Shown here in pieces: positions 9,220 through 18,023 of a stretch of DNA of 64,000 nt. A model generated the notes under the pieces. The model saw nothing but the letters and a program-made list of their open reading frames with translations, made no database searches and was not told the DNA's origin. The DNA comes from JBICHN01 sp043101845. GTDB taxonomy: Bacteria; Planctomycetota; Phycisphaerae; Phycisphaerales; UBA5793. The stretch covers positions 124,001 to 188,000 of the forward strand of contig JBICHN010000004.1 in NCBI GenBank assembly GCA_043101845.1. Direction: 5' to 3'. Every line of letters starts with the position of its first letter. Position 1 is the first letter of the stretch. The translations under genes and the position numbers were made by a program.

Positions 9220-9380
9220 ACCGGACCTCCGCTCGTCGGCGCTGCGCTTCGACTTCGCTCCAGTCCGGCTTGATGAACGGTCGGCGCGCGATCTACCGCG
9301 GGACGCGTTTCCAGGACCCTCGTGCGCCAAGCCGGACTGGAGCGCGACGACGCGAAGCGTCGGCCGCGGAGGTCCGGTTC
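9220..9380. repeat. palindromic repeat, copy 2 (downstream of RAYT-like gene)
   Basis: Second copy, in the same orientation as copy 1: 157 of 161 positions identical. Terminal inverted repeats are 12 bp (ACCGGACCTCCG at 9220-9231, complement at 9367-9378); the internal 15-bp arms lie at 9257-9271 and 9329-9343. It ends 17 bases from the 3' end of the convergent ATP-grasp gene. Confidence 0.9.
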
Positions 9381-9397
9381 GAACTCACGACCGCCCC

Positions 9398-10279
9398 CTA
9401 CGCCCCATTCCGCACGCGGTCGCAGAGCGCCTCGGCGAGGCGTTCGGCGGCGTAGGGGCCGTGACGGAAGAAGAGCGACGGCTCGACGAGTTCGAGTTCC
9501 GTCAGGCGCGCTTTGCCTTCGTGATCGCGCAGGAAATCGGCGCGGGCGTAGAGCAGGTCTCCCTCGATCGAGTCGAGCACCTCGCACACGATCCCGAGTT
9601 CGGTCCCGGAGAAGGTCGTCGGCTCGTCGCTCGCGCCGAAGTCATCCTGCACGCGGTAGTCGCCGGGGACGGGAATCTTGCGCACGGTGTGCGTGATGGC
9701 GCCGTCGATGACGATGGCGGAGATCTCCCCCTCGGTCTCGACGCGGTCGAGGTACGGCTGGAGCATCATGTCTTCGCCGCGGCCGCGCATGCGTTCGAGG
9801 TGCCGCTCGGCCTCTTCGACCTGCTCGTCATCCGACGCGTCGAAGCGCATCGTCTCACGCGCCGTCGCGCCGATGACCGGCTTGAGAAAGGCCTTCTTCC
9901 ACTCGCGTTCGCGCAGCGCCTCGCGCAGCGAGAACGAGCACCCGTTCTCGATCCACACCGTGGGGACGGTCGGGGCCCCCCGCTCTTCGAGATCGCGAAG
10001 ATAAGTCTTCTTCGTGTTCCATGCGACGATCGACGACGGATTGAAGAGCGGCGTCGTCCGGCCGACGCGCTCGGCCCAGTCGACATAGTCGTCGCGCTTC
10101 TCCATGTAATCCCAGGTCGTGCGGATGAGGCAGCCTTCGTAGCGCCCCCACTCGACCTGCGGGTCATCCCAGCAGGGCGTTTCGACATCGACGCCGAGCG
10201 AGGCGAGCGCCCCGTGCAGGGGGATGTCGTCGACCTCCCAGTCCGGGAGGTTGGAGCATGTCACGAGTGCGATTCGCAT
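9398..10279 (-). CDS. ATP-grasp domain protein (RimK / glutathione-synthase-like)
   Basis: Predicted ATP-dependent carboxylate-amine ligase of unknown substrates. The N-terminal MRIALVTCSNLPDWEVDD pre-ATP-grasp fold is followed by an ATP-grasp core: the nucleotide-binding Lys in AFLKPVIGATA, a QPYLDRVETEGEISAIVIDG block, and the metal-binding RADFLRDHEGKARLTELELVEPSLFF region. Length is 293 aa from ATG 10279; eight extra upstream residues (to 10303) are not conserved-looking. This domain order is common in stand-alone bacterial ATP-grasp proteins annotated as RimK-like. Its 3' end borders palindromic repeat copy 2, so local insertion may have shaped its downstream region. Confidence 0.8.
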   Translation of the reverse strand: MRIALVTCSNLPDWEVDDIPLHGALASLGVDVETPCWDDPQVEWGRYEGCLIRTTWDYMEKRDDYVDWAERVGRTTPLFNPSSIVAWNTKKTYLRDLEERGAPTVPTVWIENGCSFSLREALREREWKKAFLKPVIGATARETMRFDASDDEQVEEAERHLERMRGRGEDMMLQPYLDRVETEGEISAIVIDGAITHTVRKIPVPGDYRVQDDFGASDEPTTFSGTELGIVCEVLDSIEGDLLYARADFLRDHEGKARLTELELVEPSLFFRHGPYAAERLAEALCDRVRNGA

Positions 10280-10368
10280 CGGGTGTTGTGTCCAGCATAC
10301 CACGCGCCGCCGGAACGCGCCGTGAATTCGGATTCATCCCAATGCGGGAACGCCGTGAGGAAAGGGAC

Positions 10369-10998
10369 TTACGGCTGCAAAAATCGCCGGCGCCATTCCT
10401 CGCGATCGGGCGTGTCGCGGTCGTAGCGCAGGCGCTCGTGCAGGCGCCCCGGCTTGCCGAGCCAGAATTCAACCTCCAGCGCCGTAATGACATATCCGCC
10501 CCAGTGCGGCGGTCGGGGCACGGGCTCGCCCGGCGGATGGCGCTCTTCGAATTCGCGCAGGCGCTGCTCGAGCTCCTCGCGCTTCTCGACTTCGTGCGAT
10601 TGCGCGCTCGCCCAGGCGCCGAGCTGGCTCAACCGGTCGCGCGACGCGAAATAGCGGTCCGAGGTTTCGTCGTCCGCTCTCTCCGCAACGCCGCGCACGC
10701 GCAGCTGTCGCTCGAGGTCATCCCAGTGGAGCACGACCGCGAGCCGCGGGTTCGCGTCGAGTTCCGAGGCCTTACGGCTCTCGTAGTTCGTGTAGAAGGT
10801 GATCGCCATCGCGTCGAGGTCCCACTCCTTGAGGAGCACCATGCGGACGGACGGGGCGCCGTCGTCCGTGGCGGTGGCGAGGGCCATTGCGTTCCAGTTC
10901 GGCGCCTCGGTCTTCGTGCGGGCATAGTCGAGCCAGGCGCCGAAGAGGGGGCCGGGGGACGCGGGTGGATGGTCGAAGGTCGTCGGATCGGGCTTCAT
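10369..10998 (-). CDS. pdxH: pyridoxamine 5'-phosphate oxidase
   Basis: FMN-dependent oxidase converting pyridoxine or pyridoxamine phosphate into pyridoxal phosphate, the last step of B6 synthesis. The 209-residue protein is the usual length and has the family blocks PNWNAMALATATDDGAPSVRMVLLKEWD, FYTNYESRKASELDANPRLAVVLHWDDLERQ split by short variable turns, RVRGVAER, SDRYFASRDRLSQLGAWASAQS and the C-terminal EFWLGKPGRLHERLRYDRD with the terminal RFLQP. No strong ribosome site precedes ATG 10998. Upstream on the same strand is free space. Confidence 0.96.
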   Translation of the reverse strand: MKPDPTTFDHPPASPGPLFGAWLDYARTKTEAPNWNAMALATATDDGAPSVRMVLLKEWDLDAMAITFYTNYESRKASELDANPRLAVVLHWDDLERQLRVRGVAERADDETSDRYFASRDRLSQLGAWASAQSHEVEKREELEQRLREFEERHPPGEPVPRPPHWGGYVITALEVEFWLGKPGRLHERLRYDRDTPDREEWRRRFLQP

Positions 10999-11096
10999 CG
11001 GGGGGATTAAAGGCGCGGGAGGGGCGATCCGGCGGAGGGTACCGGCCTGAATCGCCGGACGGGCGCCCGCGGCGCCGCCTATGGTCCACGCCTGCC

Positions 11097-11576
11097 ATGC
11101 CCGATCCGCACGAACCCGGCGCCGGCTTCACTTCATTGCGCACGCCCTGCGCGCCGGATGAAGTGCGTGAACGCCTCATCGCGGCGAACCGGCGCGGCGT
11201 CATCCCCGAGGTCCACTGGCCCGCGCGTGACCGGTTCCGTATCACGATCAATTCGCATCCGCTGCTCGCGCGGCTCATCGGTCGCGTGCGCGACGAGACG
11301 AACGGCGCCGCGATCGACTTCGCGCTCGAACTCAACCGCGTGCAGTACCACGCGTATGTCTGGATCTCGGCGATCTCGATCGTCGCGGGTCCCTGGTTGA
11401 CCGAGCGATTCTCGCCCTGGCCGCTTTATTCGTGGTACTGGCTCGCGCCGCTCACGGCGGTGTCGACGATCTGGATCGCGTGGCGCTGGCCGCGCCGAAG
11501 TCTGCGCGACGCCCGCGCGCAGGCGAAGCCGACGCTCCGCGCGATTCAGGCGCGGCTCGACGCGACGACGGCCTGA
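11097..11576 (+). CDS. hypothetical membrane protein
   Basis: Protein of 159 residues with no recognised family. An N-terminal soluble part of about 85 residues contains CAPDEVRERLIAANRRGVIPEVHWPARDRFRITINSHPLL cut by charged turns. Two hydrophobic segments follow (around AYVWISAISIVAGPWL and LYSWYWLAPLTAVSTIWIAW) and a basic tail. The ATG at 11097 begins the low-complexity-free part; upstream frame extension is Arg-rich and unlikely to be coding. It overlaps the 3' end of the convergent flippase-like gene by 31 bases. Confidence 0.6.
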   Translation: MPDPHEPGAGFTSLRTPCAPDEVRERLIAANRRGVIPEVHWPARDRFRITINSHPLLARLIGRVRDETNGAAIDFALELNRVQYHAYVWISAISIVAGPWLTERFSPWPLYSWYWLAPLTAVSTIWIAWRWPRRSLRDARAQAKPTLRAIQARLDATTA

Positions 11577-12511
11577 CGCCGCCCGCGACGACGCGCGTGC
11601 CATTCATGCGTGATGAGCGCGGCCGCGCCGAGCGCGAGCGGAATGAGGTGGTAGATCACGCGGTACGCGAGAAGGCCCGCGACGACCTGGGGCTCACCCG
11701 CGGCCGGTCCGAGCGCGAGCAGGATGATCGTGTCGAACACGCCGAGCCCGCCCGGAATGAAACTCAGAAAGCCCGCAATCTGCGCGACGAGGAAGAGGCC
11801 GAGGATCTGGAAATACCCCCAGCCGGGCGCGGGCGGCATGATGAGATAGAAGAGGTAGCCGGAGATCGCGAGCTCGACGGTCGCGATGAGAATCTGCGCG
11901 AGCGTGATGCGAAACGGCGGCACGCGAAAGTCGACGCCGCCAAAGTGCACGGGCTTGTGCCCGATGAAACTCCAGGTCCCCCAGACGAGGAGCGGGACCC
12001 AGACGCCGGCGCCGACGAGTCGAAGCGTGTCGCGCGGGAGTCCGACTTCGTCGGGAAGCGGCGGCGGATCGATCACGAGGGCGAGTCCGGCGAGCGTCGA
12101 GAAGCCCAGCCAGTAGGTGAGTGAACAGAACGCGACAAGCGCGCTGAGCTCGACGAGCGAGAGACCGAGCGGCGCGTAGAGGCGCTGGCGCGCGGCGCCG
12201 CCGCTGATGACCGACGAGCCGACGCTGTTGCTCATCGCGTAGCCGACGAAGCCGCCGAGCAGGACGCGGCCGAGCGGCGGGCGGCGGCGGAGGTAGCGGA
12301 ACCCGAGCGCGTCGTACGCGGCGAGCAACGCGTAGCACAGGACGGCGACGCCGCCGGCGGCGAGGAGCCGCGCGGGCGGAAGACCGCGCACGGCATCGAT
12401 GATCTCGTCGACGCCGTGCTCGCGGAGCGCGCGCCAGATCGTCCACGCCGCGGCCGCGAAGAGGACGACGCCGACGATCGGCCCGATCACGCGTTTGAAC
12501 GCCGTTTTCAT
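11546..12511 (-). CDS. lysylphosphatidylglycerol synthase-type TM / YbhN-like flippase family protein
   Basis: Integral membrane protein with about eight hydrophobic segments and the family landmarks GFVGYAMSNSVGSSVISGGAARQRLY (conserved N-S/G patch) and FLSFIPGGLGVFDTIILL, typical of UPF0104 and the MprF flippase half. The protein is 321 aa from ATG 12511, about family length, and lacks any soluble synthase domain, so a lipid flippase or a related transport role is more likely than aminoacylation. It is convergent and overlapping with the small membrane-protein gene. No strong ribosome site was seen. Confidence 0.85.
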   Translation of the reverse strand: MKTAFKRVIGPIVGVVLFAAAAWTIWRALREHGVDEIIDAVRGLPPARLLAAGGVAVLCYALLAAYDALGFRYLRRRPPLGRVLLGGFVGYAMSNSVGSSVISGGAARQRLYAPLGLSLVELSALVAFCSLTYWLGFSTLAGLALVIDPPPLPDEVGLPRDTLRLVGAGVWVPLLVWGTWSFIGHKPVHFGGVDFRVPPFRITLAQILIATVELAISGYLFYLIMPPAPGWGYFQILGLFLVAQIAGFLSFIPGGLGVFDTIILLALGPAAGEPQVVAGLLAYRVIYHLIPLALGAAALITHEWHARRRGRRQAVVASSRA

Positions 12512-12688
12512 TGAGGGTTCCCGCCGCCGGACGATAGCGCGGGGACCGAGTCCGTCGCCGTCATGGGGTTGGCGCGCCGGGGGTCGGTGTGGTACCCTCG
12601 CGGCAAGCCCCCGCCATCGCCTTTCCATTCTTCGTGCGCCTTCGCGCCGGATGGCGGATCGCGCGGCGGCCGTGCCCGGAGATTCGAC

Positions 12689-15028
12689 ATGCGATCAGCC
12701 GCGCGATCGAACGCGAAGCGGCCGGAGGCGCCACCGTCCGGTGTGAACGGCGCCGTCGCGCCGACGGTCACCGTCACCGATTCACCTTCGAAGGCGCTGC
12801 GCGACGCGACGCGGTCCGAGCAGGCGCGTTCGCTTGATGAACTCCTTGCCCCGTTCGAGGCGCCGATCCGTCTTCCCGAGACTTCGATCGGGTACCAGGT
12901 CGCGATGGGGTTCGTCGCGCTCGTGATGTGCGTCCTGCCGCTGCTCTATGTCGCGCTCATCGGCGTCATCGGCTGGGCGACTTGGATGCACGCGAGTACG
13001 AACTACACCTGGGTCACCGGCGAGGCGGGGGGGCCTCTTTCGCGCATCATCGGCTATGTGGCGCTCATCCTGGTCGGCGTCGTCGTCGTGCTCTTCATGC
13101 TGAAACCGATCTTCGCGCGGCGTGGCGGAACCGACGAACGCATCGAACTCGATCGCGACGCGCAACCCGAAGTGTTCGCGTTCGTCGAGGCGCTCTCCAG
13201 GGCGGTCGACGCGCCCGAACCCTGCGCCATCTATGTCGACGCCCACCCGAACGCCTCGGCGGGATTCCGGCGCGGCCTCGTGAGCACACTGCGCGGCGAA
13301 CTCGAACTCACGATCGGGCTCACGCTCGTCAACGGACTGACACTCCGCGAATTCGCCGGTGTCATGGCGCACGAACTCGGGCACTTCTCGCAGGGCGCGG
13401 CGATGTTCATGACCGCGTTCGTCGCGCGGGTGAATCTCTGGTTCCGCCGGGCGGTGTACGAGCGCGATTCCTGGGACGAGCGGCTCGTCGCGTTCTCCAA
13501 TGTGCGGATCGGGTTTGTTCAGGTCACCTTCGGGCTAGTACGGCTCGGCGTCTGGTTCACCCGGCGCGTCCTCTGGGTGTTCATGACGATCGCCGACATT
13601 CTCTGCGCACGGCTCATGCGGGAAATGGAGTACGACGCCGATCGCATCGAGGCGCAGATCGCGGGCTCGGCCACCTTCGCGCGGACGATGCGGAAGCTCA
13701 ATCTCCTCTCGATCGGTTCGTGGAAGGCGAGCTTCGATCTGCAGGATTCGTGGCGGGCCGGACGGCTCGCCGACGATTACCCCGCGTACCTCGGCGGCAC
13801 GCTGCGTGCGCTCTCGAAGAAGCAGCGCGAGACGCTCTTGAACCTGTCCCGTGACATCGAGAATGAGCGGGCGGGCTGGTTCGCGTCGCATCCCTCGGCG
13901 GCCCAGCGCATCGCGAACTGCAAACGCGAGGACGCGCCCGGCGTCTATCAACTCCGCGCGCCGGCGACGATTCTGTTCCGCGACTACGCGGCGCTCTCAA
14001 GAGCTGTCACGCTCCAGTATTACCGGGAGTCGATCGACGAATCGGTAACGGCGGAGAGTCTGTACTCCACGGACGAGTTGCTCGAAGAGCAGCGTCAGCG
14101 CGCCGAGGGTCGCCAGCGGATCGATCGCTTCTTCGCGTGGTCGGGCGTGCTCGCCTTCATGCCCTTCTTTCTCAACACTGATCCGATCAGGGCGCCACGC
14201 GATCCTCGGAAAGGGCTCGAGCGATTGCGCTCCGCGCGGCGCGCTCAATACGCCGAGTACTGCGACGGGCCGGCGCCGATGGAGCGGCTCCGTCACGCGG
14301 AGCAGGAGCGGGTGAAGGAGCGCCTGGTCTCCGTCCTGCGGCGGGCCGAAGTGACCTCACTTCCCGTGGGAATCTCGCGGGCCGATCTCAAGGCGGATCA
14401 CGCCGAGGTTCGCCAGGCCGTCGCCGCGGAAAGCGCAGGGGCGGCGAATGGACTTGAACGCTACCGCCGGGCGGCCGCGACGCGGCTCTCGACGGCGCTC
14501 GGACTGCTCGAGGTCGACAAGATCGCAGCGCGGCTGAACGAGCCCGCGGCGCCGCTCCGTCGACGAGCGCGCGAACTCAATGAGACGCTCGGAACGCTCG
14601 AGCGCGCGTGGGACTCGGTGCGCTCACTTCGTGACGATCACTACCAATTCGACTCGCTTCTCGAAGCGTTTCAACACAACCCGGACAAGCCGCTCATCGG
14701 CGAGCGCCTGACGAAGCTCGCAAAGGAGTGCGGCGAGCGGGCGCAGGCCATCGCAGCGCAACTCAGCGGCGCGCCGTATCCGTACGAACATTCCTTCGCC
14801 GGCATCACGATCGGCGCCTACGCGTTGCAGACCGCGGTGAATCTCGATGATCCGCACGACGGCGTCCGCGCCGCCGACCGCGTCGTCGACAACCTCTTCG
14901 CACTCTACGAACGCGTCGTCGGCGACCTCATCGTCATCGCGAACAAGGTCGAAACCGCCATCGGCTTCAAGGCGATGCCGGAGGTGGCGGTGACAAACGA
15001 CGGGGAAGACGACAACTCTTCACGCTAG
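12689..15028 (+). CDS. large M48 family zinc metalloprotease
   Basis: Predicted 779-residue membrane metalloprotease. Two N-terminal transmembrane segments (VALVMCVLPLLYVALIGVIG and the IIGYVALILVGVVVVLFML region) precede an M48 catalytic domain with HELGH near residue 229 and the third zinc ligand in REMEYDADR. Another hydrophobic stretch lies in between. The C-terminal ~400 residues are soluble, Arg/Glu-rich and mostly helical, without a recognised family. The start at ATG 12689 is backed by GGAG seven bases upstream. It shares a 4-base overlap with the convergent sigma-factor gene. Its substrate is unknown. Confidence 0.85.
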   Translation: MRSAARSNAKRPEAPPSGVNGAVAPTVTVTDSPSKALRDATRSEQARSLDELLAPFEAPIRLPETSIGYQVAMGFVALVMCVLPLLYVALIGVIGWATWMHASTNYTWVTGEAGGPLSRIIGYVALILVGVVVVLFMLKPIFARRGGTDERIELDRDAQPEVFAFVEALSRAVDAPEPCAIYVDAHPNASAGFRRGLVSTLRGELELTIGLTLVNGLTLREFAGVMAHELGHFSQGAAMFMTAFVARVNLWFRRAVYERDSWDERLVAFSNVRIGFVQVTFGLVRLGVWFTRRVLWVFMTIADILCARLMREMEYDADRIEAQIAGSATFARTMRKLNLLSIGSWKASFDLQDSWRAGRLADDYPAYLGGTLRALSKKQRETLLNLSRDIENERAGWFASHPSAAQRIANCKREDAPGVYQLRAPATILFRDYAALSRAVTLQYYRESIDESVTAESLYSTDELLEEQRQRAEGRQRIDRFFAWSGVLAFMPFFLNTDPIRAPRDPRKGLERLRSARRAQYAEYCDGPAPMERLRHAEQERVKERLVSVLRRAEVTSLPVGISRADLKADHAEVRQAVAAESAGAANGLERYRRAAATRLSTALGLLEVDKIAARLNEPAAPLRRRARELNETLGTLERAWDSVRSLRDDHYQFDSLLEAFQHNPDKPLIGERLTKLAKECGERAQAIAAQLSGAPYPYEHSFAGITIGAYALQTAVNLDDPHDGVRAADRVVDNLFALYERVVGDLIVIANKVETAIGFKAMPEVAVTNDGEDDNSSR

Positions 15029-15729
15029 AGCGCCGCGCGCAGGCGTTCGATCTCGGATTCGACGGATTCCCCGTCTTCGAGCGTCTCGGAGATCAATTCA
15101 CAGAGAATGCGCTTGTATTTTCGCCGTACCGTGTTGAGCAGTATGGAAACATGAGCCGCGTCGCGCGCCCCGACCTCCTGTGCGATTTCATCATTCGCCG
15201 GCCGTCGGCTCAGACCGTGGGAGAACAATTCGGGATGCGCTCGCTCGAAGGCCGTCCAGTGGATCGTCTGGCCCGCGGAGTGGCACTGCTGCTCCGTGCG
15301 TCGAAGCGTTTCCTGAAAGAGAAAACGAGCCCATTCTCGTTCGAATGATTCTTCCGGACTGCTCGATTCCCGGCCGAGTGGCGGACGCGGAGTTCGCGCG
15401 TCGAGAAGTGTCTGGTGAGCGCCATCGCGTTCCTTCGCCTTCTGATCGATCAAATAGTTCTTGAGAGACCGCAGCAGAAGATTTCGAAACCGTCCGCGCC
15501 GCTCATCGGCGTGTTCGATGAGTCGTCGATTCAAGAGCCGGTCGCAAACAAACGCCTGGGTCGATTCGATCGCATCCTCGTCACTTAACCCGGACCGCCT
15601 CAAAAACGCGTAGACCGGCGTCCAATAGGTCAGCACGAGCGCGTGTATGGCTGCTTCATCGCTGCGGGCGGCGCGAATCTGGCTCCAGACAGTGGTTTGA
15701 AATCGATCGGACTGACGAGGTCCGGTCAT
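15025..15729 (-). CDS. ECF-like RNA polymerase sigma factor
   Basis: Predicted alternative sigma factor of 234 residues. The N-terminal half fits sigma region 2 (AAIHALVLTYWTPVYAFLRR, then DAIESTQAFVCDRLL and GRFRNLLLRSLKNYLID). The C-terminal half fits a divergent region 4 (ANDEIAQEVGARDAAHVSILL then RRKYKRILCEL). This arrangement is typical of planctomycete ECF-like factors encoded next to Ser/Thr kinases. ATG 15729 is chosen because AAGG lies 10 bases upstream; an ATG at 15747 would add six residues. It is divergent from the kinase gene, with 58 bases between starts, so shared control is likely. No anti-sigma factor is adjacent; the kinase may take that role. Confidence 0.82.
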   Translation of the reverse strand: MTGPRQSDRFQTTVWSQIRAARSDEAAIHALVLTYWTPVYAFLRRSGLSDEDAIESTQAFVCDRLLNRRLIEHADERRGRFRNLLLRSLKNYLIDQKAKERDGAHQTLLDARTPRPPLGRESSSPEESFEREWARFLFQETLRRTEQQCHSAGQTIHWTAFERAHPELFSHGLSRRPANDEIAQEVGARDAAHVSILLNTVRRKYKRILCELISETLEDGESVESEIERLRAAL

Positions 15730-15787
15730 AGACGGGCGCCCTTGCATTCTTCCACTAGGTCGGATAATAGCAGTCTTCAGGTACTGC

Positions 15788-17947
15788 ATGAGAGAATTTC
15801 GTTCCGATCAACTTGATGCGGCGCTGGACGATCTTCTCGGCGCCGACGATTCTGTGGACTCGATCGACTCCGAACTCATCGAGTTGCCAGGCTACGAGAT
15901 CGGAGAACTGCTCGGCGAAGGCGCATCCGGCGTGGTTGTTCGCGCCATACAGGAGCGCACCGGATCCGCGGTCGCCATCAAGCTCTTCAAGTCTCATCCA
16001 TGGGATTCGGGCCGGGACGAACGCTTTCGTCGAGAGGTGGCGGCGCTCGCCACTCTTCAACACGAAGGCTTTCCGCGAATCATCGACTGCGGGGAACAGA
16101 GCGGCGTTTCGTACATCGTGCAGGAATACATCGAGGGCGAACGGCTCGATGCGTTCGTCGAGCGTCAGGAACTCGACGAGGACTCGATCCTGAGGCTCAT
16201 CGCGAAAGTGGCGGCGATTGTCGGCCGGGCTCACCAGGCCGGGCTGGTTCATCGCGATCTCAAGCCCGGCAACATTATTGTGCGCCGCGACGGCCAGCCG
16301 GTCGTCGTTGACTTCGGAATCGTAACAGGAGACGCTCCGGGATTGCGCCACGAACAAACGGTGACCGGCGGCGTTCTCGGCACGCCGGCCTACATGGCGC
16401 CCGAACAGGCGCGAGGTGAATCGGCCACCCCGAGTTCGGATGTCTATTCGCTGGCGGTTCTGGCGCTGGCGCTTCTTCCGAGGGGCGCGTCCAAGTCGTC
16501 GAGTCGTCTGCGGTCGAGCCCATCCCGTCGCTTGAACGAGTCCTCGCCCTGGCGAACCGTTCTCCGGCGCGGCTCCGCGGCTGACCCCGCCGAGCGTCAT
16601 CCTGACGCCACCGCGTTCGCGAAGGACCTGAACAGCGCGCTCGAACTCACAACGCGGCGATCGAAAAGGCGATTGCTGCTCGCGGGCGCGGCGAGCCTTG
16701 CGGCGGCGACCGTGCTCGTGGCCTTCGGTGTTATGACGGCGGGATCGAACGGAGAGTGGATTCTCATTGAGGATGACAACGGCGCGCCGGGCGACCAGTT
16801 CGGGACATCGATCTCTCTTCACGAGTCGGGTGTGATTACCGGCGCCCCGCGGGACGAACCGCCGGCCCGCAAATCCACTACGGACCACGGGGCGATTGTG
16901 GTTCATAAGCGGGACCCTTCGCACGACTTCGATCAGCTCCAACGGAATACGCCGTTCAATTCCCTCGCGCCAGAAGACCATGGACCGGAGTTTGGAAGAG
17001 CGAGTTCGGTCGATGGCGACTTGCTCGCGGTGGGCGCCCCGGGACTCGATACCCCTTGGATCAATGGCGGCGCCGTGTGGATCTATGAATTCAATGGCTC
17101 CAGCTGGAATCCACTCGTCATGGTTCTCCCTGAGGACGCCGCCGACAACGACTACTTTGGAGCCGCCGTCTGCTTGCGTGACGGCCTTCTCTTCGTCGGC
17201 GCTCATCTTGCTGATGCGCCGGAGCCGCAGTCCGGCAAGGTGTATGTGTTCGAACGACGCGGGGACGAATGGTTACAGACCGGCGTCATCACGCCTGAAG
17301 AGTCGCACACAGAGGATTGGTTCGGTATTAGTCTCGCATACAGCAACGGGAGACTCTTCGTGGGAGCGCCGCGACGCGATGCGGGCGACATTACGAACCG
17401 GGGAACAGTCTTTGTGTTCGAGCGCGGCGGCGGCGAAGCGGAGTGGGAACAAGTGGCGTCAATTGAACCACAGGGAGAGCATGCTCAAACGCGTCACCTC
17501 TGTTTCGGTCGTCAGATTGAGGCGTCCGGCGATCTTGTGGTCGTCAGCGGTGGCTCTGGAAACGGAAGAGGCGTGAACAGTGAAGCGTGCGCCTTCGTCT
17601 ACCGTAAGCAAGAGGGTCAGTACATCGAAGAGGCGAAGCTGGCCCCTTCCGAACCGCTCATCGGCGATTCCCGGGGAGTGGGACTCGCGATACATGAGGG
17701 CGCCGTGTGGATGAGCGTGATCGCTCGAACCGAATTAGATCAGATGAACTCCATCCATCGGTTCGAATACACGGCGAATGACTGGACGGAGACACTCCGT
17801 TTGGACCCGCCAACGAAGCGAACGGACACGAATCTTGGATTCCCGCTGCGGGTCGATGATCGAGGGGTCTTCATCGGCGAGCCGGACCACAGCGGCCGAA
17901 CCGCCGGCCGTGTCTGGTTCTGGCCCTTTCCCATCACAATAAACTGA
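15788..17947 (+). CDS. membrane Ser/Thr protein kinase with FG-GAP repeat ectodomain
   Basis: A 719-residue kinase. The N-terminal Hanks-type domain shows the glycine loop LGEGASGVV (43-50), the ATP Lys in AVAIK (65), HRDLKPGN (about 155), DFG (about 175) and APE (about 205). A single transmembrane helix follows near residues 297-320. The extracytoplasmic part (about 325-719) contains FG-GAP / beta-propeller-like repeats such as DYFGAAVCLRDGLLFVGAH and DWFGISLAYSNGRLFVGAP. It is divergent from an ECF-like sigma gene and upstream of a secreted protein with the same repeats. The kinase segment at about residues 230-265 is Ser/Arg-rich and poorly kinase-like; the -1 frame there has better codon structure, so paired frameshifts are possible. 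Confidence 0.85.
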   Translation: MREFRSDQLDAALDDLLGADDSVDSIDSELIELPGYEIGELLGEGASGVVVRAIQERTGSAVAIKLFKSHPWDSGRDERFRREVAALATLQHEGFPRIIDCGEQSGVSYIVQEYIEGERLDAFVERQELDEDSILRLIAKVAAIVGRAHQAGLVHRDLKPGNIIVRRDGQPVVVDFGIVTGDAPGLRHEQTVTGGVLGTPAYMAPEQARGESATPSSDVYSLAVLALALLPRGASKSSSRLRSSPSRRLNESSPWRTVLRRGSAADPAERHPDATAFAKDLNSALELTTRRSKRRLLLAGAASLAAATVLVAFGVMTAGSNGEWILIEDDNGAPGDQFGTSISLHESGVITGAPRDEPPARKSTTDHGAIVVHKRDPSHDFDQLQRNTPFNSLAPEDHGPEFGRASSVDGDLLAVGAPGLDTPWINGGAVWIYEFNGSSWNPLVMVLPEDAADNDYFGAAVCLRDGLLFVGAHLADAPEPQSGKVYVFERRGDEWLQTGVITPEESHTEDWFGISLAYSNGRLFVGAPRRDAGDITNRGTVFVFERGGGEAEWEQVASIEPQGEHAQTRHLCFGRQIEASGDLVVVSGGSGNGRGVNSEACAFVYRKQEGQYIEEAKLAPSEPLIGDSRGVGLAIHEGAVWMSVIARTELDQMNSIHRFEYTANDWTETLRLDPPTKRTDTNLGFPLRVDDRGVFIGEPDHSGRTAGRVWFWPFPITIN

Positions 17948-18023
17948 TGGGTCGCTGCTCGATCCGCTGCCTCATCCCGTAGTACTCCTGCTTCACGAGA
18001 AGAGTGACAGAAGGAGATACGAG

